Positions 47,371-59,351 of a DNA stretch of 64,000 nt are shown piece by piece. Both the position numbers and the translations under genes were made by a program. Each line of letters starts with the position of its first letter. Within the stretch, counting starts at the first letter, position 1. Source of the DNA: Fennellomyces sp. T-0311 (lineage: Eukaryota > Mucoromycota > Mucoromycetes > Mucorales > Lichtheimiaceae); contig JALLLT010000025.1 of NCBI GenBank assembly GCA_025266875.1, forward strand, positions 536,345 through 600,344. The letters are read 5' to 3'. The notes below the pieces were generated by a model. It had not been told where the DNA came from and did not search any database. It saw only the letters and a list, made by a program, of their open reading frames with translations.

Positions 47371-48831
47371 ATGGCTTCTATTGCCCTTTTCGCTCGGGCT
47401 GCAGGTCAGTGTTCCTTGATCCAATATAGCTAATGTACCCTGCGCTAATTTACAATGGGGGGTGTGTTACAGGACGCCACCATCGATCGTTGGCATGGCA
47501 CTCTCGCGTAACCTACCGGCTGTTCAGTGACGCGACAACCAAAAAGCCGTACGTACATAATACTATTTTAGATAGCAGCCTGCTAAAAAATGATGCTATT
47601 AGACCAACGGCTGTCTTGTTGACGAATATGGGCGGCCCTGAGACGCTGGACGATGTGCAAAGTTTCCTTCACAATTTATTTTCTGATCGTGATATTATGA
47701 AGCTGCCGGCGCAAAAGTATCTAGCCAAGTATATCTCTACTAGAAGAACACCAAGCATCAAAGAACAGTATGCGCAAATAGGCGGTGGATCGCCCATTCT
47801 TTCCTGGACACGGAAGCAAGGCGAGGCAATGGAGAAGTTGTTGGATGAAATTTCACCTGAAACAGGTAAAAAACCGATCATTGTTTTCGTTTGAATTCGC
47901 TCTAAACCATGCAACAATCTAGCGCCTCACAAGCATTACATTGCATTCCGATACGTCGAGCCATTCACTGATACTGCGCTACAACAAATGAAAGAGGACG
48001 GCGTGCAGCGAGCTGTCGTATTCACCCAGTACCCACAGTACTCTTGCTCAACTACTGGAAGCAGTTTAAATGAACTCCATCGCGGTATCCAGCGAAAGGG
48101 CATGCAGGATTTGGATTGGAGTATCATTGATCGCTGGCCAGACCATCCAGGCTTTATCGAGGTAACAGCGCTCGGCTGCAATTCATATCGCTCCGTCTAA
48201 CTTTGTGTTGCTGCAGGCTGTTGCACGCCGCATCGAGGACAAACTGCAGGAATATCCGGCCGAAGAACGGGATGACGCTATTATTTTGTTTTCGGCACAT
48301 TCGCTTCCGATGTCTGTGGTCAATCGAGGTGACCCATATCCCGCCGAAGTGGGCTACACCGTACATGAAGTGATGAAGCGGTTAGGCTACAAGAATCCTT
48401 TCCGCTTGGTCTGGCAGTCGCAAGTCGGTCCACAACCTTGGCTAGGTCCTCAGACTTCAGATGCCATCAAGGGATACGGAGAGGCTGGAAAGAAGAATTT
48501 GTTGCTCGTACCTATTGCATTCACATCAGATCATATTGAAACTTTGTTTGAGTTGGATATCGAGTATGGCAAGGAAGCAGAGGAGGTATGACACACTTCA
48601 TACGCATCTGCAATCGCTTTCTAACGTGCAAATTAGGCTGGTATTACTGGTTTCAAGCGAGCCGAATCGCTCAATGACTCCCCAGTCTTCGTCAAGGCAA
48701 TGGCTGATATTGTCAAGGAGCACTTGGATAGCAACCAAATGGTCTCCAAGCGATGGTTTCTCCGTTGCCCGAGCTGCTCCTTTGAAAGCTGTGGAACCAC
48801 TCGCGAGTTCTTTGCCTCAAAGGAAAAGTAA
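47371..48831 (+). CDS. HEM15: Ferrochelatase (protoporphyrin/heme synthesis)
   Basis: Five exons (47371-47404, 47473-47865, 47923-48161, 48217-48585, 48637-48831) join in frame to 409 aa. The enzyme inserts ferrous iron into protoporphyrin IX on the matrix face of the inner mitochondrial membrane. The N terminus is a basic, Ser/Arg-rich presequence ([20 protein letters not shown]). Core motifs: [45 protein letters not shown] (the catalytic His region) and the [14 protein letters not shown] signature. The C terminus has CPSCSFESC, the Cys-x2-Cys-x4-Cys that together with the Cys in YSCSTT ligates a [2Fe-2S] cluster in animal and fission-yeast enzymes. Budding yeast lacks this, so the protein is of the cluster-bearing type. 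All motifs are intact. Confidence 0.97.
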
Positions 48832-49214
48832 ATGGATGAGGATACACATACATTGCATTCTGTTTTGCTTCTGGCTTCTGTTTTAAAGTCCTAAATACAA
48901 TCATAATCATAACTTGTCAAGCATTTGTTGTCTTGTATGGGTACTTTTTAATGCAAATAGGCATTGAGGCCATGATTGAGGTAACAAAAATGGGTACGTA
49001 TGCAAGGACATGTATAGTGCTCTCTGGAAGTATTTTTATCTGGTCAAAACCCATCGCGTGCCTTCTCGACGTTGCTCCACCTCTATTGCTGGCAATGGCC
49101 AATCCTTCGGTCCAAAGTTTGGAATTACGTGGCATATCCGTCGATCCTTCTTTTCACCAATAACTCTACACAGTTCACATTAGTCACAGCAAGATAACTA
49201 GTTCCTCTTGAAAA
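48832..49214. other. Convergent 3' intergenic region
   Basis: 383 bp between the ends of ferrochelatase (+) and the helicase (-). It holds only 3' UTR-type AT-rich sequence. Confidence 0.5.
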
Positions 49215-52200
49215 TTACTTTGGCAATGGATAGTTGAGCGGTCTGCCGTACGTACACAGCTCTTTACCCAGGTTGCAGAGCCACTTTGCTTCGACAGCTG
49301 TGACACCCTTCATCCAAGTGTTGCTAGGTGTTTTCGTAAGCTCGCTGTATGCCACCATCACCGGAGGCTCCTGCACATAAAGCACGGAGGATTGGTGAAT
49401 ATATGCATCGTCATTGCTCCACATGAGTTTGTACGCCACACCACTGGCATTCTTATGCCGGGCACCTTTACCACCACCTGCTTCCAAAACGTCAGCTCGT
49501 ACTGCTATGCTGTCGATGAAACCAGCAGTCAAGATCTGTTGCAGGATCTTTTGCTGTTTCTTATTTGGTGGCTTGAGTTTGGGATCTACGCAAATGTCAA
49601 CGCCAGGAAAGTTGGCAGCGACAATGTTTGTCAGTTGTCGGCGTAGTTGTCGAATTTCAGTCATGGCCTATACAGATCGTTGCTTAGTGCGCCTGATACC
49701 TTCTTTTCTTTTTTATGTACCTTCTGGCGCAGACCGTGTTCGCGGCAAAATTCATCTGTGGCTCCAGCATATTCATACGCACCGACAGTGGTGATTAACG
49801 TCAAAATGTCACTAGCTTCAGACACAAACGTCTAGATGTTAAAAATACGGTGATGAGTATTATATATTCGTGGCATATGCAAGTTATTAATACCATGATG
49901 TGCTTTTGATGCTGGCCTTCGTTGCTGTCGAACGGATTGCCAACAGACAGTGCAGATACCATGATGATAACGTAAGGCATACATCCATGCTGTTGTCCAA
50001 TGATCAACCTATTTCGTTTGTTAGATTTGTCCGTATACAAACGTGCCCCAATACTTACATTTTTGCAAGGCGAGGTGCAACAGGGAAAAGAGACATGGCT
50101 TCACCAAATTCAGTGATATGCTTATTGGTCTTGTCAACACCACCGAGATATTGAAGAAGCTATTGACTCGATATTAGAGATAATATTTTGATCCGTGACT
50201 TTTTTCTTTGTATGTACCTTTTCAGCTTTGTAAAGACTTTCCCGTGGTGGAGCAGTCGGGAATGGAAAGTTGACGACCTGATCAATATTCATCGCCTTCA
50301 TGCTCAATACGACACCTGGTAATATATGTCAACTAGCTGATTCTTCAATGACCATACGAGTTAACCCACCTTCCAAAGGCATACGCTGAATTTCTGGGAG
50401 AGAGAACTTGGCAAATTCATGATCGAAAACAGCAGATGAGAATAGTCGGTAGCAATGACCTGCTTGAGTTCTACCCGCACGGCCAGCACGCTACATTCTT
50501 GATATTAGAATTGCTCTCTATTTAAGTCCGCAAAAGTATCGTTGTACCTGATCTGCAGAAGCCTTGGATGTCCAGTCGATTTCAAAGGACTGTACACCTG
50601 TCTCCACATTATATTTACGCTAATACATCAAGGGGTGGATGAGTATCGTTCATGCTGTAGCCAGTTAATTTAACTTACATCCTTTGCCTTGCCACAGTCA
50701 ATCACATATCGGATACCAGGAATGGTGACGGATGTTTCAGCAACGTTAGTTGCAATGACGCAAAGACGTGTACCCTCTGGTGGTGGCTGGAACACGCGAA
50801 GTTGAGCTTCAGTAGGCAGCATAGAATAAAGTGGTAACACATGCAATGGTGCTAGACAAAATAATAAGTGCATTGGCGTCAGCTGACAGTACCCACATCA
50901 TGAATTGCCAAAATAAGCTTACCATCTCTAACGGACCCAATCTCCTCTTCATCAAAGCCTTCCTCAATATCCGTATCATCATCATCCGATTCCAGATCAA
51001 AATCTTCCTCAATCTGGTCATTTTCACCGAGATCAACATCCTCCGCCTCGATATCGGCTACATGACACCCTTTTTAGCATGTTTCCAACGGTACTGTGTG
51101 CAACTCTGTAATACCTTGGCCATTGGGAAGATTTTCGGTTTGTGATTCTAGACTATTTGCTATATTCTCTTCTGCTTTCTCCTTCTTGGACGCCTTGGGC
51201 GGTAATGATGGGTATTTTTGTCGCAAAAGCTTGCACAAATGTGTGATTTCGTTTTGACCCGTCAAGAACACAAGAATTCCTCCCGAAGGCAATCGTTCAT
51301 GGATCTTGCATATCTTTTTGAAAGCTTCACCAACATAGTCATCGGGTGTACGTTTGTTAAAGTGGATCGAGACCGGGAACTGTCTTGCATCCACGTTGAT
51401 AACTGGTGGAGGTTTGTCAAATAGTGTTTTGTTTTCGGTAAAGTCTGTTACGCGCAATGTTGCAGACATGATTACCACACGTAATGGCTAAACCAATTCT
51501 GTTAGTTCCAGGGGCCACAATGTGATAAAAGTAAGGTACCTTGATCTTCTGTCGGTCTTCTCTGCTGAGTTCTGCTCTCAAGCGAAGCACTCTGCTAACA
51601 ACACCAATAAGAATATCCGTATTAAGGTTACGTTCGTGGGCCTCGTCAATGATGAGCACAGAGTATTTGGTTAACAGCAAATCCTGGGAAAGTTCTCGGA
51701 GCAAGACACCATCAGTCATAAACTTGAGACGAGTTTTGCTGGATGTTGTTGCGTCGTAACGGATCTATGTTGTGACAAAAATCTGAGCAAAAACGTACCG
51801 ATAGCAATGTCTACTGATATATACCTGATAGGACACTTCTCCGTCCGGCAGGTTTAATTCATGACCAACTCGCTTAGCCATACTGACGGCGGCAACACGA
51901 CGAGGTTGTGTAATTCCAATAAGGCCAGGATTATCTAGTTAATCAGAGCCAACATAAGTACAAGAAGCAATTATAACACCTCTGAAGCACCTACCACTAT
52001 CAGGATGTGACCATCCAGCTTCGTACAAAAACTGTGGAACCTGGGTGGTTTTACCAGAACCAGTTTCACCACAAATAATCACCACAGTGTTGTTACGAAT
52101 AGCTTCCATGATGACCTGTTCTTCACTGCATACAGGCAGCTTCAAGCGCGACTCTTGAACGCTTTCCAACCGATTGACAGGAACATAAAACGGCTGTCAT

Positions 52201-53477
52201 ATCATTAGTGTACTAATTCGCAGCAGTATGATGCAACACTTACCTTGGCAACATCGTTACTCAAATCGCCTTCATTGAGATCCTTCAAGAGTTTGACCTT
52301 CAGTTCATCCGTTTCCTCGTTACGCAATTCAGGTGTTGGAACATTTTTGGCAGCCTCGACCGCCTCTTCCAGAGCAGTTGGTTGTCCATCGATGTTTTCG
52401 GGTTCAAGCAATGCTGCCACAGACTCCTTTGGCTTTGCATCATCACTGTCGCTATCGTACTCGGAGTCAGAGCTATCGAACGACGAGTCTGATTCCATTC
52501 CTTTTCTTTGCTTGAATCGTTTGCGTGCAGATGCTGGGATAAGCGACTAAATTCAAACAGTGATAAGTTCCAAATATTAAGTAACCATTGAAATCAATAC
52601 ACATACCTTCTTTTTACGCTTGCGCTTGGTCAATGGCAACGCTGGGGTATTCGAGTCCTTCAGAGCACTACCAGCTGCTACTGGCTGTGAACCTTGAGCT
52701 ACAGCGGCCTTGGCCTTCGCTTCCAGTTCTTTCACTAAAGCAGATTCGTCTGCCTTTTCTTTTTCCACATAGAGTCGAGCATCCGTATTATCTGCATCGT
52801 TAATGCCCGCCTTATCCTCCAAAAAGGCTTTGCGAAGCTTCTCTCGCGCTGTCAGCTTTCCTCGGCCCATTGTTTTCGACGATTGCAATAGATCAGATGA
52901 CCAAGCCGATGTTCTATACCTATGTAAATCGCTGGTCCACTTGGTGACTTGCTCCACTTACGATAGTTGTTCTATAAGTCCAGTACGAGCTTCTTTTTTC
53001 AATTTTTGATCCTGTACTGCTTGTTAGCCTCTATATCTACTATAAGTGCAAGAAATTACCCACAATGTACTTTTCCAGCTTCTTTCTCTTCTTCTTGGAC
53101 ATGAATGGTGTTGGCTAAAGCGAAAATAATTAGCCTCTTACATACGCACGAATAACTTGACACTTACTTGAGGTAACGCCTGCTTTTTCTCTTCTTCAGG
53201 TTCTTTTAAAGTCTCTCCTGGCACGATCATGTATGAATTCGTGTCATTTCTATTATTATTTTCAAATTAACAAATGAACTCATCGATCAATTATATTGTT
53301 GGGGATATCGTACTCGCTAGTGCTCTTTGGCAAGGACTTTTTGACATTTGAATCTTGTTCTAATTCCTCTGGTCGAAATTTCAAGCCTCCATCTCTTGCA
53401 CGAGGATGAGGCTTCTGATTTGGTTTTCGCGAGGAAGCTCGAGCCTTCTCATTATAACGTGGTCGAGATTTGCCCAT
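49215..53477 (-). CDS. DHX37: DEAH-box RNA helicase DHX37/Dhr1 (Ecm16)
   Basis: Long, intron-rich gene of roughly 1,150 aa. Dhr1/DHX37 unwinds the U3 snoRNA from pre-18S rRNA late in small-subunit processome assembly, in the nucleolus. The N terminus is basic ([20 protein letters not shown]), followed by acidic and Lys-rich stretches. The helicase core shows motif [20 protein letters not shown] (about 52040-52100), motif [13 protein letters not shown] (about 51640), motif III SAT (about 51470), an insertion of acidic residues between the RecA-like lobes as in this family, and motif [21 protein letters not shown] (about 50700-50760). HA2/OB-like C-terminal parts end in [20 protein letters not shown]. 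Motifs I-III and V are intact. The long N-terminal tail and the acidic insert favour DHX37 over the splicing helicases. The exon map is incomplete. Confidence 0.92.
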
Positions 53478-54386
53478 GGTGCGATCGAACTTTATGCAAA
53501 AAGCAACGAAAATTATTTTTTAGGATCGCTCGAAGCTGGTGCAGTCACGTCCAAGAACGGATCACCATGGCAACAATGTTTATGTTCTTCTACTAAAAGG
53601 GTTTACTATAACTACGATGGAGTTGTGCTCGGATGTCTTATTGTGAAAGGATACTCTATGACAAACAGGTTTTTGTTATGTCTCGCAATGTAAAGTAGAG
53701 TACGAAAGTCTTTCCTTGGTCTTCCTTGGTTTGTGTGCGGCTAGACAGAGCTTTATCGTTTGGAAAAGCAAATGCCATTTCCACACAGCAGCGTCAGTTA
53801 TCAATTCGAAGGCATATATCTTAAGGCTGCAGATTTGCTGTGTCTTAACATTAAAGGTGATGATCGAGCGAGGAGGGGACGTCAAAGTGAGTATGTCTGA
53901 TGCGACCACTCTTGTTGTTTCTAACAGCAAATACATGTAGCAATCGAAGCTATGACGGTGGGTGCATGGGAATTTGTTCAAAGGCGGTATATGTTAATGA
54001 TCTGCGCGCATAACAAAAGTACCACAGTAAGTTTATAACCACAATCAAAATTAGTATACTTCTCGTGATACAGTACAGTCAGTAATAAGCGTTCCTTAGA
54101 TCTGCTGCTGAGATCCGCGAGGTTTTAATGGCAACTTCCTTCAAGAAGTCAATGTTCTTCTGAGAATGTGATTTCCAGGATCGCGGCGATGATGCTTATA
54201 GTCGATCAATAATTCATGATGGATACCTAAAGAGAAGCGAAGGCGGATCTGCCAGAAGACCACATAGATGGATTAATTACATCTCGTATCTTCGTGCGTT
54301 GAAGCAAGCAAAAAAAGCAAAACCGTGCTTCCTTATGAAACAAGTATCGAGAACGGCCGTGCTCCTATTACAGCAGCTACAATCCC
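53478..54386. other. Intergenic with coding-like patch
   Basis: No firm gene. A patch at about 54217-54389 is open for 55 codons in one frame (KRSEGGSARRPHRWINYISY onward, basic) and ends just as the next frame begins; it may be a missed exon of the orphan gene that follows. Confidence 0.35.
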
Positions 54387-54758
54387 ATGACTGACACAGG
54401 GAGAATCGTTCACCCTAAACACTTTGCAACGAAGATGCTTTTTGAGCTCGCCAATGCCACTACCACGACCGATGTCGAAAAATTCCACATCAACTGCGTG
54501 CAGCCGATCATGGAGACAGATGTTTTGTTGGAAAAACTGAAAGGTTCAAAGGTGCGATACCTCGAAATTGCTTTGAACAAGATTGGAGAAGAAGAAGGCT
54601 ACTTTTCAAAGCCGACCAGGCTTATCAAGTTTCAAGGAAATTGGAAGACCAGTAGAACGATGCTCAACAGCGACATTATGGCAGTAATGACGCTTTCGAG
54701 AGGAGATGGATATAAAGGACGCAAAGCACCGGTCCGGTGTCACAGCCTCAAGTCATGA
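54387..54758 (+). CDS. Orphan 123-aa protein, possibly part of a larger or broken gene
   Basis: An ATG at 54387 opens 123 codons without an intron. The sequence is soluble and mixed-charge: MLFELANATTTTDVEKFHIN, then LLEKLKGSKVRYLEIALNKI, and a Lys/Arg-rich tail. The LLEKLKGSKV...NWK stretch loosely recalls the TFIIS N-terminal/Med26 helical bundle, but I cannot claim homology. The upstream basic patch (54217-54389) is in another frame and overlaps by one codon, which suggests either a frameshift in a decayed gene or an unseen intron. It lies between DHX37 and Esf2 with its own 3' space. It could also be a transposon remnant. Confidence 0.35.
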   Translation: MTDTGRIVHPKHFATKMLFELANATTTTDVEKFHINCVQPIMETDVLLEKLKGSKVRYLEIALNKIGEEEGYFSKPTRLIKFQGNWKTSRTMLNSDIMAVMTLSRGDGYKGRKAPVRCHSLKS

Positions 54759-55089
54759 GCTTTTAAGTCTATTATACGATGTTCAAACGGTTATCCCGTA
54801 GATAGCTTAGTCGGGTTACAACAAAATATTGTGCAATTAGCAATAGATAGTGCATCATTGCTACTTACAAGAAGTTCTAGTCAAGTCACTGTATCAGAAT
54901 TACTTACCCGCATCACCAGTGTATTCGCACAATAGACTGCTTAAAACCACCCACGCTGCCAGTGAAAACAAAAGCAAAGCACTGCATGAGTGTCCGCTAC
55001 CTTTGATGATACCAATAGACTTAAATCGAATGGCATAGTGTCTGAAAATAAAAAAAATTCTTTTTCCTCTTTTTGACCACAAAATAGCA
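54759..55089. other. Intergenic, promoter of Esf2
   Basis: 331 bp with no gene seen; it ends in a T-rich leader directly before the Esf2 ATG. Confidence 0.5.
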
Positions 55090-56235
55090 ATGTCAAGCGA
55101 AGAACGAAAACCCGAAGATCTTTTCGGTTTCGATCACGACGAAGACGAACAGATCGAATCACCTGACGAGGAGCAAGAAGAGGACGCTCGATTCTCAAAG
55201 CGTCGCTTACGGCAAGCACAGGATCTCTTTGATCTCGCCAAAAAGAATGATTCAGACGAAAGCGATTCGGACGAAGACGTAGAAGAGGAGGAGGAGGAGA
55301 AGGAAGAAGAAGAAACCGGAATGGAGGGCAAATCTTCACAGATCGAAAGCGCCCAAGAGGAGAAGGAAGAAGAAGGTGGTGATGGCAACGATGAACCTGT
55401 ACTTGACAACAAAAAGAAAAAGAAAAAGGTTAAAAAGCTGACACCCGAAGAGCTGGAAGCATTCGAAAAGGAGCAAAAGAACACGGGTGTATGCTACCTC
55501 TCACGTATTCCCATGTTCATGACACCCACACGTGTACGAGATTTCTTAAGTGAGCATGCTGAGCTGGGCCGTATATACCTTGAAAGAGAAGGTAAGCACA
55601 TACATGCTTCTCGGTTAGAATCAGGATGCTCACGATATAACAGACGCAAGGGTCACAGCCAAGCGACGAAAATTCCACAAAAACAAGCGTGTCAATTATA
55701 CCGAAGGATGGGTCGAGTTCAAAGATAAGCGCCAGGCGAAACGACTGGCAAGTTTCCTAAATGCGCGCCAAGTCGGTGGCAAACGTGGCAATGCATTTTA
55801 CTACGAGACATGGACCATCAAATACTTGCCAAAGTTCAAATGGCGGCATTTGACCGAGCAAATGGGTAATTCGTGTGATGTACGCGACCTCTTTAGACAT
55901 CCTTCCTTACTCGTTCGCTGTTAGCATACGAAAAGAAGGCACGAGAACGACGACTGGAGGCAGAACTTGCGCAGGCCACCCGTGAGAACAAGTTGTACAT
56001 TGAGAACGTTGAAAAGGCCAAAATGCATAAGGGTATGCGCGAACGAAATCAAAAGAAACGCAAACTTGGCGTAGATGTCGCAGAGAAGCCTGAAGAAGAC
56101 ATCCGACGAAGCTTCAAGCAGAGAAACAAGGTGGTTACTGAAGTGGAGTCTCAGAGACCTGGTGAAGGAAAGGAGGCATTGGGCCGTCTGGACGATAGCG
56201 TCAAGAATGTGCTGAGCAAGGTACTCGGCAAGTAA
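55090..56235 (+). CDS. ESF2: Esf2/ABT1-type 18S rRNA processing factor
   Basis: Three exons (55090-55591, 55644-55865, 55925-56235) join in frame to 344 aa. Esf2 (ABT1 in animals) is an RRM protein of the small-subunit processome that stimulates the helicase Dbp8. The first 140 residues are strongly acidic with runs of Glu (EEEEEEKEEEE) and a Lys cluster. The RRM follows: NTGVCYLSRIPMFMTPTRVR, GRIYLERED, then YTEGWVEFKDKRQAKRLASF and NARQVGGKRGNAFYYETWTI. The signature KYLPKFKWRHLTEQM completes it. The C-terminal 120 residues form a basic coiled helix (RERNQKKRKL). The family is confident. It lies near the helicase DHX37, which acts in the same particle. Confidence 0.92.
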
Positions 56236-56486
56236 AAAACATACATACTATTTGCATTTGGAATATATCTTTTTATCATATTTTGATCATAACTAAAGCT
56301 TTATGCACCGTCTGCGCATCTCGCAGCCGCTTTCAGAGCGCTGCATAGTTATCGAGTAATCAGATTCTGACACAGAATGGAAGATATGGTGTCTGCAACG
56401 CATGTTGCCCAGGGTAGCACATACGTGCCAATTTCAAACACATTGCATATTCCGCACCAGAATTTTTTCCACGCTTCTTCTCAAAC

Positions 56487-57548
<1,062 letters not shown>

Positions 57549-57882
57549 CTATTGTAAATATAACGGCATTGTTGGTCAATGCAGATAGAAGAATAAGGGG
57601 TGAGAGTAGATATGAGGTGGGAGTTTTATTTATGTGTAAGCAACGGGTAATGGAAAGCGATGAAAGAGACGTCCGTCATTTCTTTTTTATTTTTTCCCTT
57701 TAACTATAAAAGCTTGCGTCAGACTGGAAGGGGGTGAACGACCAAGGAGCCTACATCTCCTTGCACGGATTTTTTTTCTTTTTTTTGCGTATGTTTTTTA
57801 TTTCTTCCTTTTTCTTTTTAATTATTATGTCCAAATCTTTTTTTTTGACAAGCGCATAAATGTGAATTACCAGGCTATCCCA
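57549..57882. promoter_or_regulatory. T-rich leader before the PPxY membrane protein
   Basis: A long pyrimidine tract (several runs of 6-10 T at about 57769-57850) precedes the next gene, typical of a fungal 5' UTR/promoter. No gene is seen. Confidence 0.5.
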
Positions 57883-58485
57883 ATGAGCACTAGCGACGAT
57901 CTTGAAAATGCCTCAATTACTTTAACAGCAACTCTAGCCGACGAGTCTTCCGTATTACGATCGATCCATAGCGATGAAAATCAGTTGCGCACACTTGTCG
58001 TAGTTCTGTCACTCGCAGGCGGCCTCGTACTTGCTTTAACGCTTGGATTTGGCATCTATTTGTACTGGTATTGTTGCTCACGTCAACGAAAGATTGTCAA
58101 CGAAAAGGACGGCTATTTGACGGACGACAACGATACGGATAGCTCTACAACGGCTAGCAGTAGTGACAAGCCTCGTGATAAACATCATCGACTTCGGCCC
58201 GAACAATCGGCACCTCCTATAGAGTGCATCATTACGACAGAGCCGAACAATGAGGCGATTACAACACTTGCTCCCGTTCATCAAAATTACGGCCCGGCAC
58301 CTTCTGCACCGTCAGCTAAGGAGTTGGATATTGCAGAACATCATATCTGTCATCACAGTTCTAACGGCGGTAGCAGCAGTAGCACCGACTATGTGCTTAT
58401 ATACGGCCAGCACCCTCATTATCATCGCCATTCTACAAGTTTGCTAGAGCAGCCTCCGCCTGCGTATACTTCACTTACTCCTTGA
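57883..58485 (+). CDS. Single-pass membrane protein with PPxY motif
   Basis: Intronless, 200 aa from the ATG at 57883 (the upstream in-frame codon is GTG). A Ser/Thr-rich N-terminal segment of about 35 residues without a cleavable signal is followed by one membrane helix (LVVVLSLAGGLVLALTLGFG, extending through YLYWY, residues about 38-62) and then CCSRQRK, a basic and Cys-rich stop-transfer. The cytosolic tail is Ser/Thr/Asp-rich and His-rich, ending with QPPPAYTSL. PPAY is a PPxY ligand for WW domains of Rsp5/NEDD4 ubiquitin ligases, so an adaptor or substrate of Rsp5 is plausible. CC next to the helix suggests palmitoylation. I do not recognise an orthologue; the layout recalls, but does not prove, the Rsp5 adaptors of yeast. 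Confidence 0.7.
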   Translation: MSTSDDLENASITLTATLADESSVLRSIHSDENQLRTLVVVLSLAGGLVLALTLGFGIYLYWYCCSRQRKIVNEKDGYLTDDNDTDSSTTASSSDKPRDKHHRLRPEQSAPPIECIITTEPNNEAITTLAPVHQNYGPAPSAPSAKELDIAEHHICHHSSNGGSSSSTDYVLIYGQHPHYHRHSTSLLEQPPPAYTSLTP

Positions 58486-58612
58486 CGCACATATAATTAC
58501 TCAATCCTCCCGATTGCAACTGCACATCGTTTTCCTCACAAATAATAATAGTAAATAGTAGTGTCATCTTTATGTAAAACAGGAAAATAATAAACCATTC
58601 ATGATCATAGAG

Positions 58613-59351
58613 TCACGTTGTCATTCTAAACATTTTCCCCAAGGATGCTCTCCAAGTTGGGCTACTAGGCTTGTGCTTCGAGGTCCGTTTATAGGAATCC
58701 TGCAAAGTATTTATAAATAACCTCCTCTTTTTTGTTTAAGGTAAAGGAGAAAAAGTAAACTTACCAAATAGACAATCTGCGGTTTGTTGAACGCACCACG
58801 ACGCTTGTTACGAATAAATTCAATGGCGTCCAGTTGATTCATGCCAGCTTCGATAAGAGCGATAGCAACGAGAACCGGAGCGCGTCCAAGGCCAGCAACA
58901 CAATGGACGGCAATAGTGGCTTTGACGGAATCTGAAGGTGTGCTATTTTGTTGAACTTTATCAATCAGTTGATTCCATTCGTGCACCAAAGCGTCAGACG
59001 GCTGTTTACGAAAAAAATGCCCGAGTTAAAAGGATCATCCAAACCCATAATTTTTGTATTACGTACCACGCCACCATCCTTGAAAGGCAAATCAACGACT
59101 TGGATATTGTGCTCCGATAAGCGGTTAGCGTTGTACGTTGGCTGGCAACAACGAACAACAGCTTGGACGTTCAGGTTGATAAATTGCTCAATGTAAAAGT
59201 CTAGTGTAGATTCGGTCGGACAATCCAAAATTAGGTAGCGCACAGGCGATGTCGGGTCCTCAATGATTGTGAGCATCATCGGCCCGACGTTGTTGATACG
59301 CGTCTGCTTGTGAGTTCGTGCGGTAGGTGGTTCGTATGTACGGTTCACCAT
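58613..59351 (-). CDS. PRL-type (PTP4A) dual-specificity phosphatase
   Basis: Three exons (59351-59067, 59001-58765, 58699-58613) join in frame to 202 aa. PRL phosphatases act on phosphotyrosine or bind CNNM magnesium transporters. The catalytic loop is HCVAGLGRAPV (Cys and Arg of CX5R, with the PRL-specific Ala after Arg), followed by a near-exact PRL stretch (IRNKRRGAFNKPQIVYL). The general acid loop is LPFKDGGVPSDALVHEW (Asp present) and the N-terminal half has YLILDCPTES. PRLs usually end in a CaaX box; here the tail is GKMFRMTT after a Lys/Ser-rich stretch, so prenylation is missing. A 28-residue last exon supplies that tail. The identity is secure; membrane attachment by a basic tail alone is conceivable. 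Confidence 0.92.

Noticed and set aside
55134..55484. Ser-rich 116-codon minus frame
   Set aside because: Poly-Ser is what Glu/Asp-rich codons of Esf2 give on the opposite strand.
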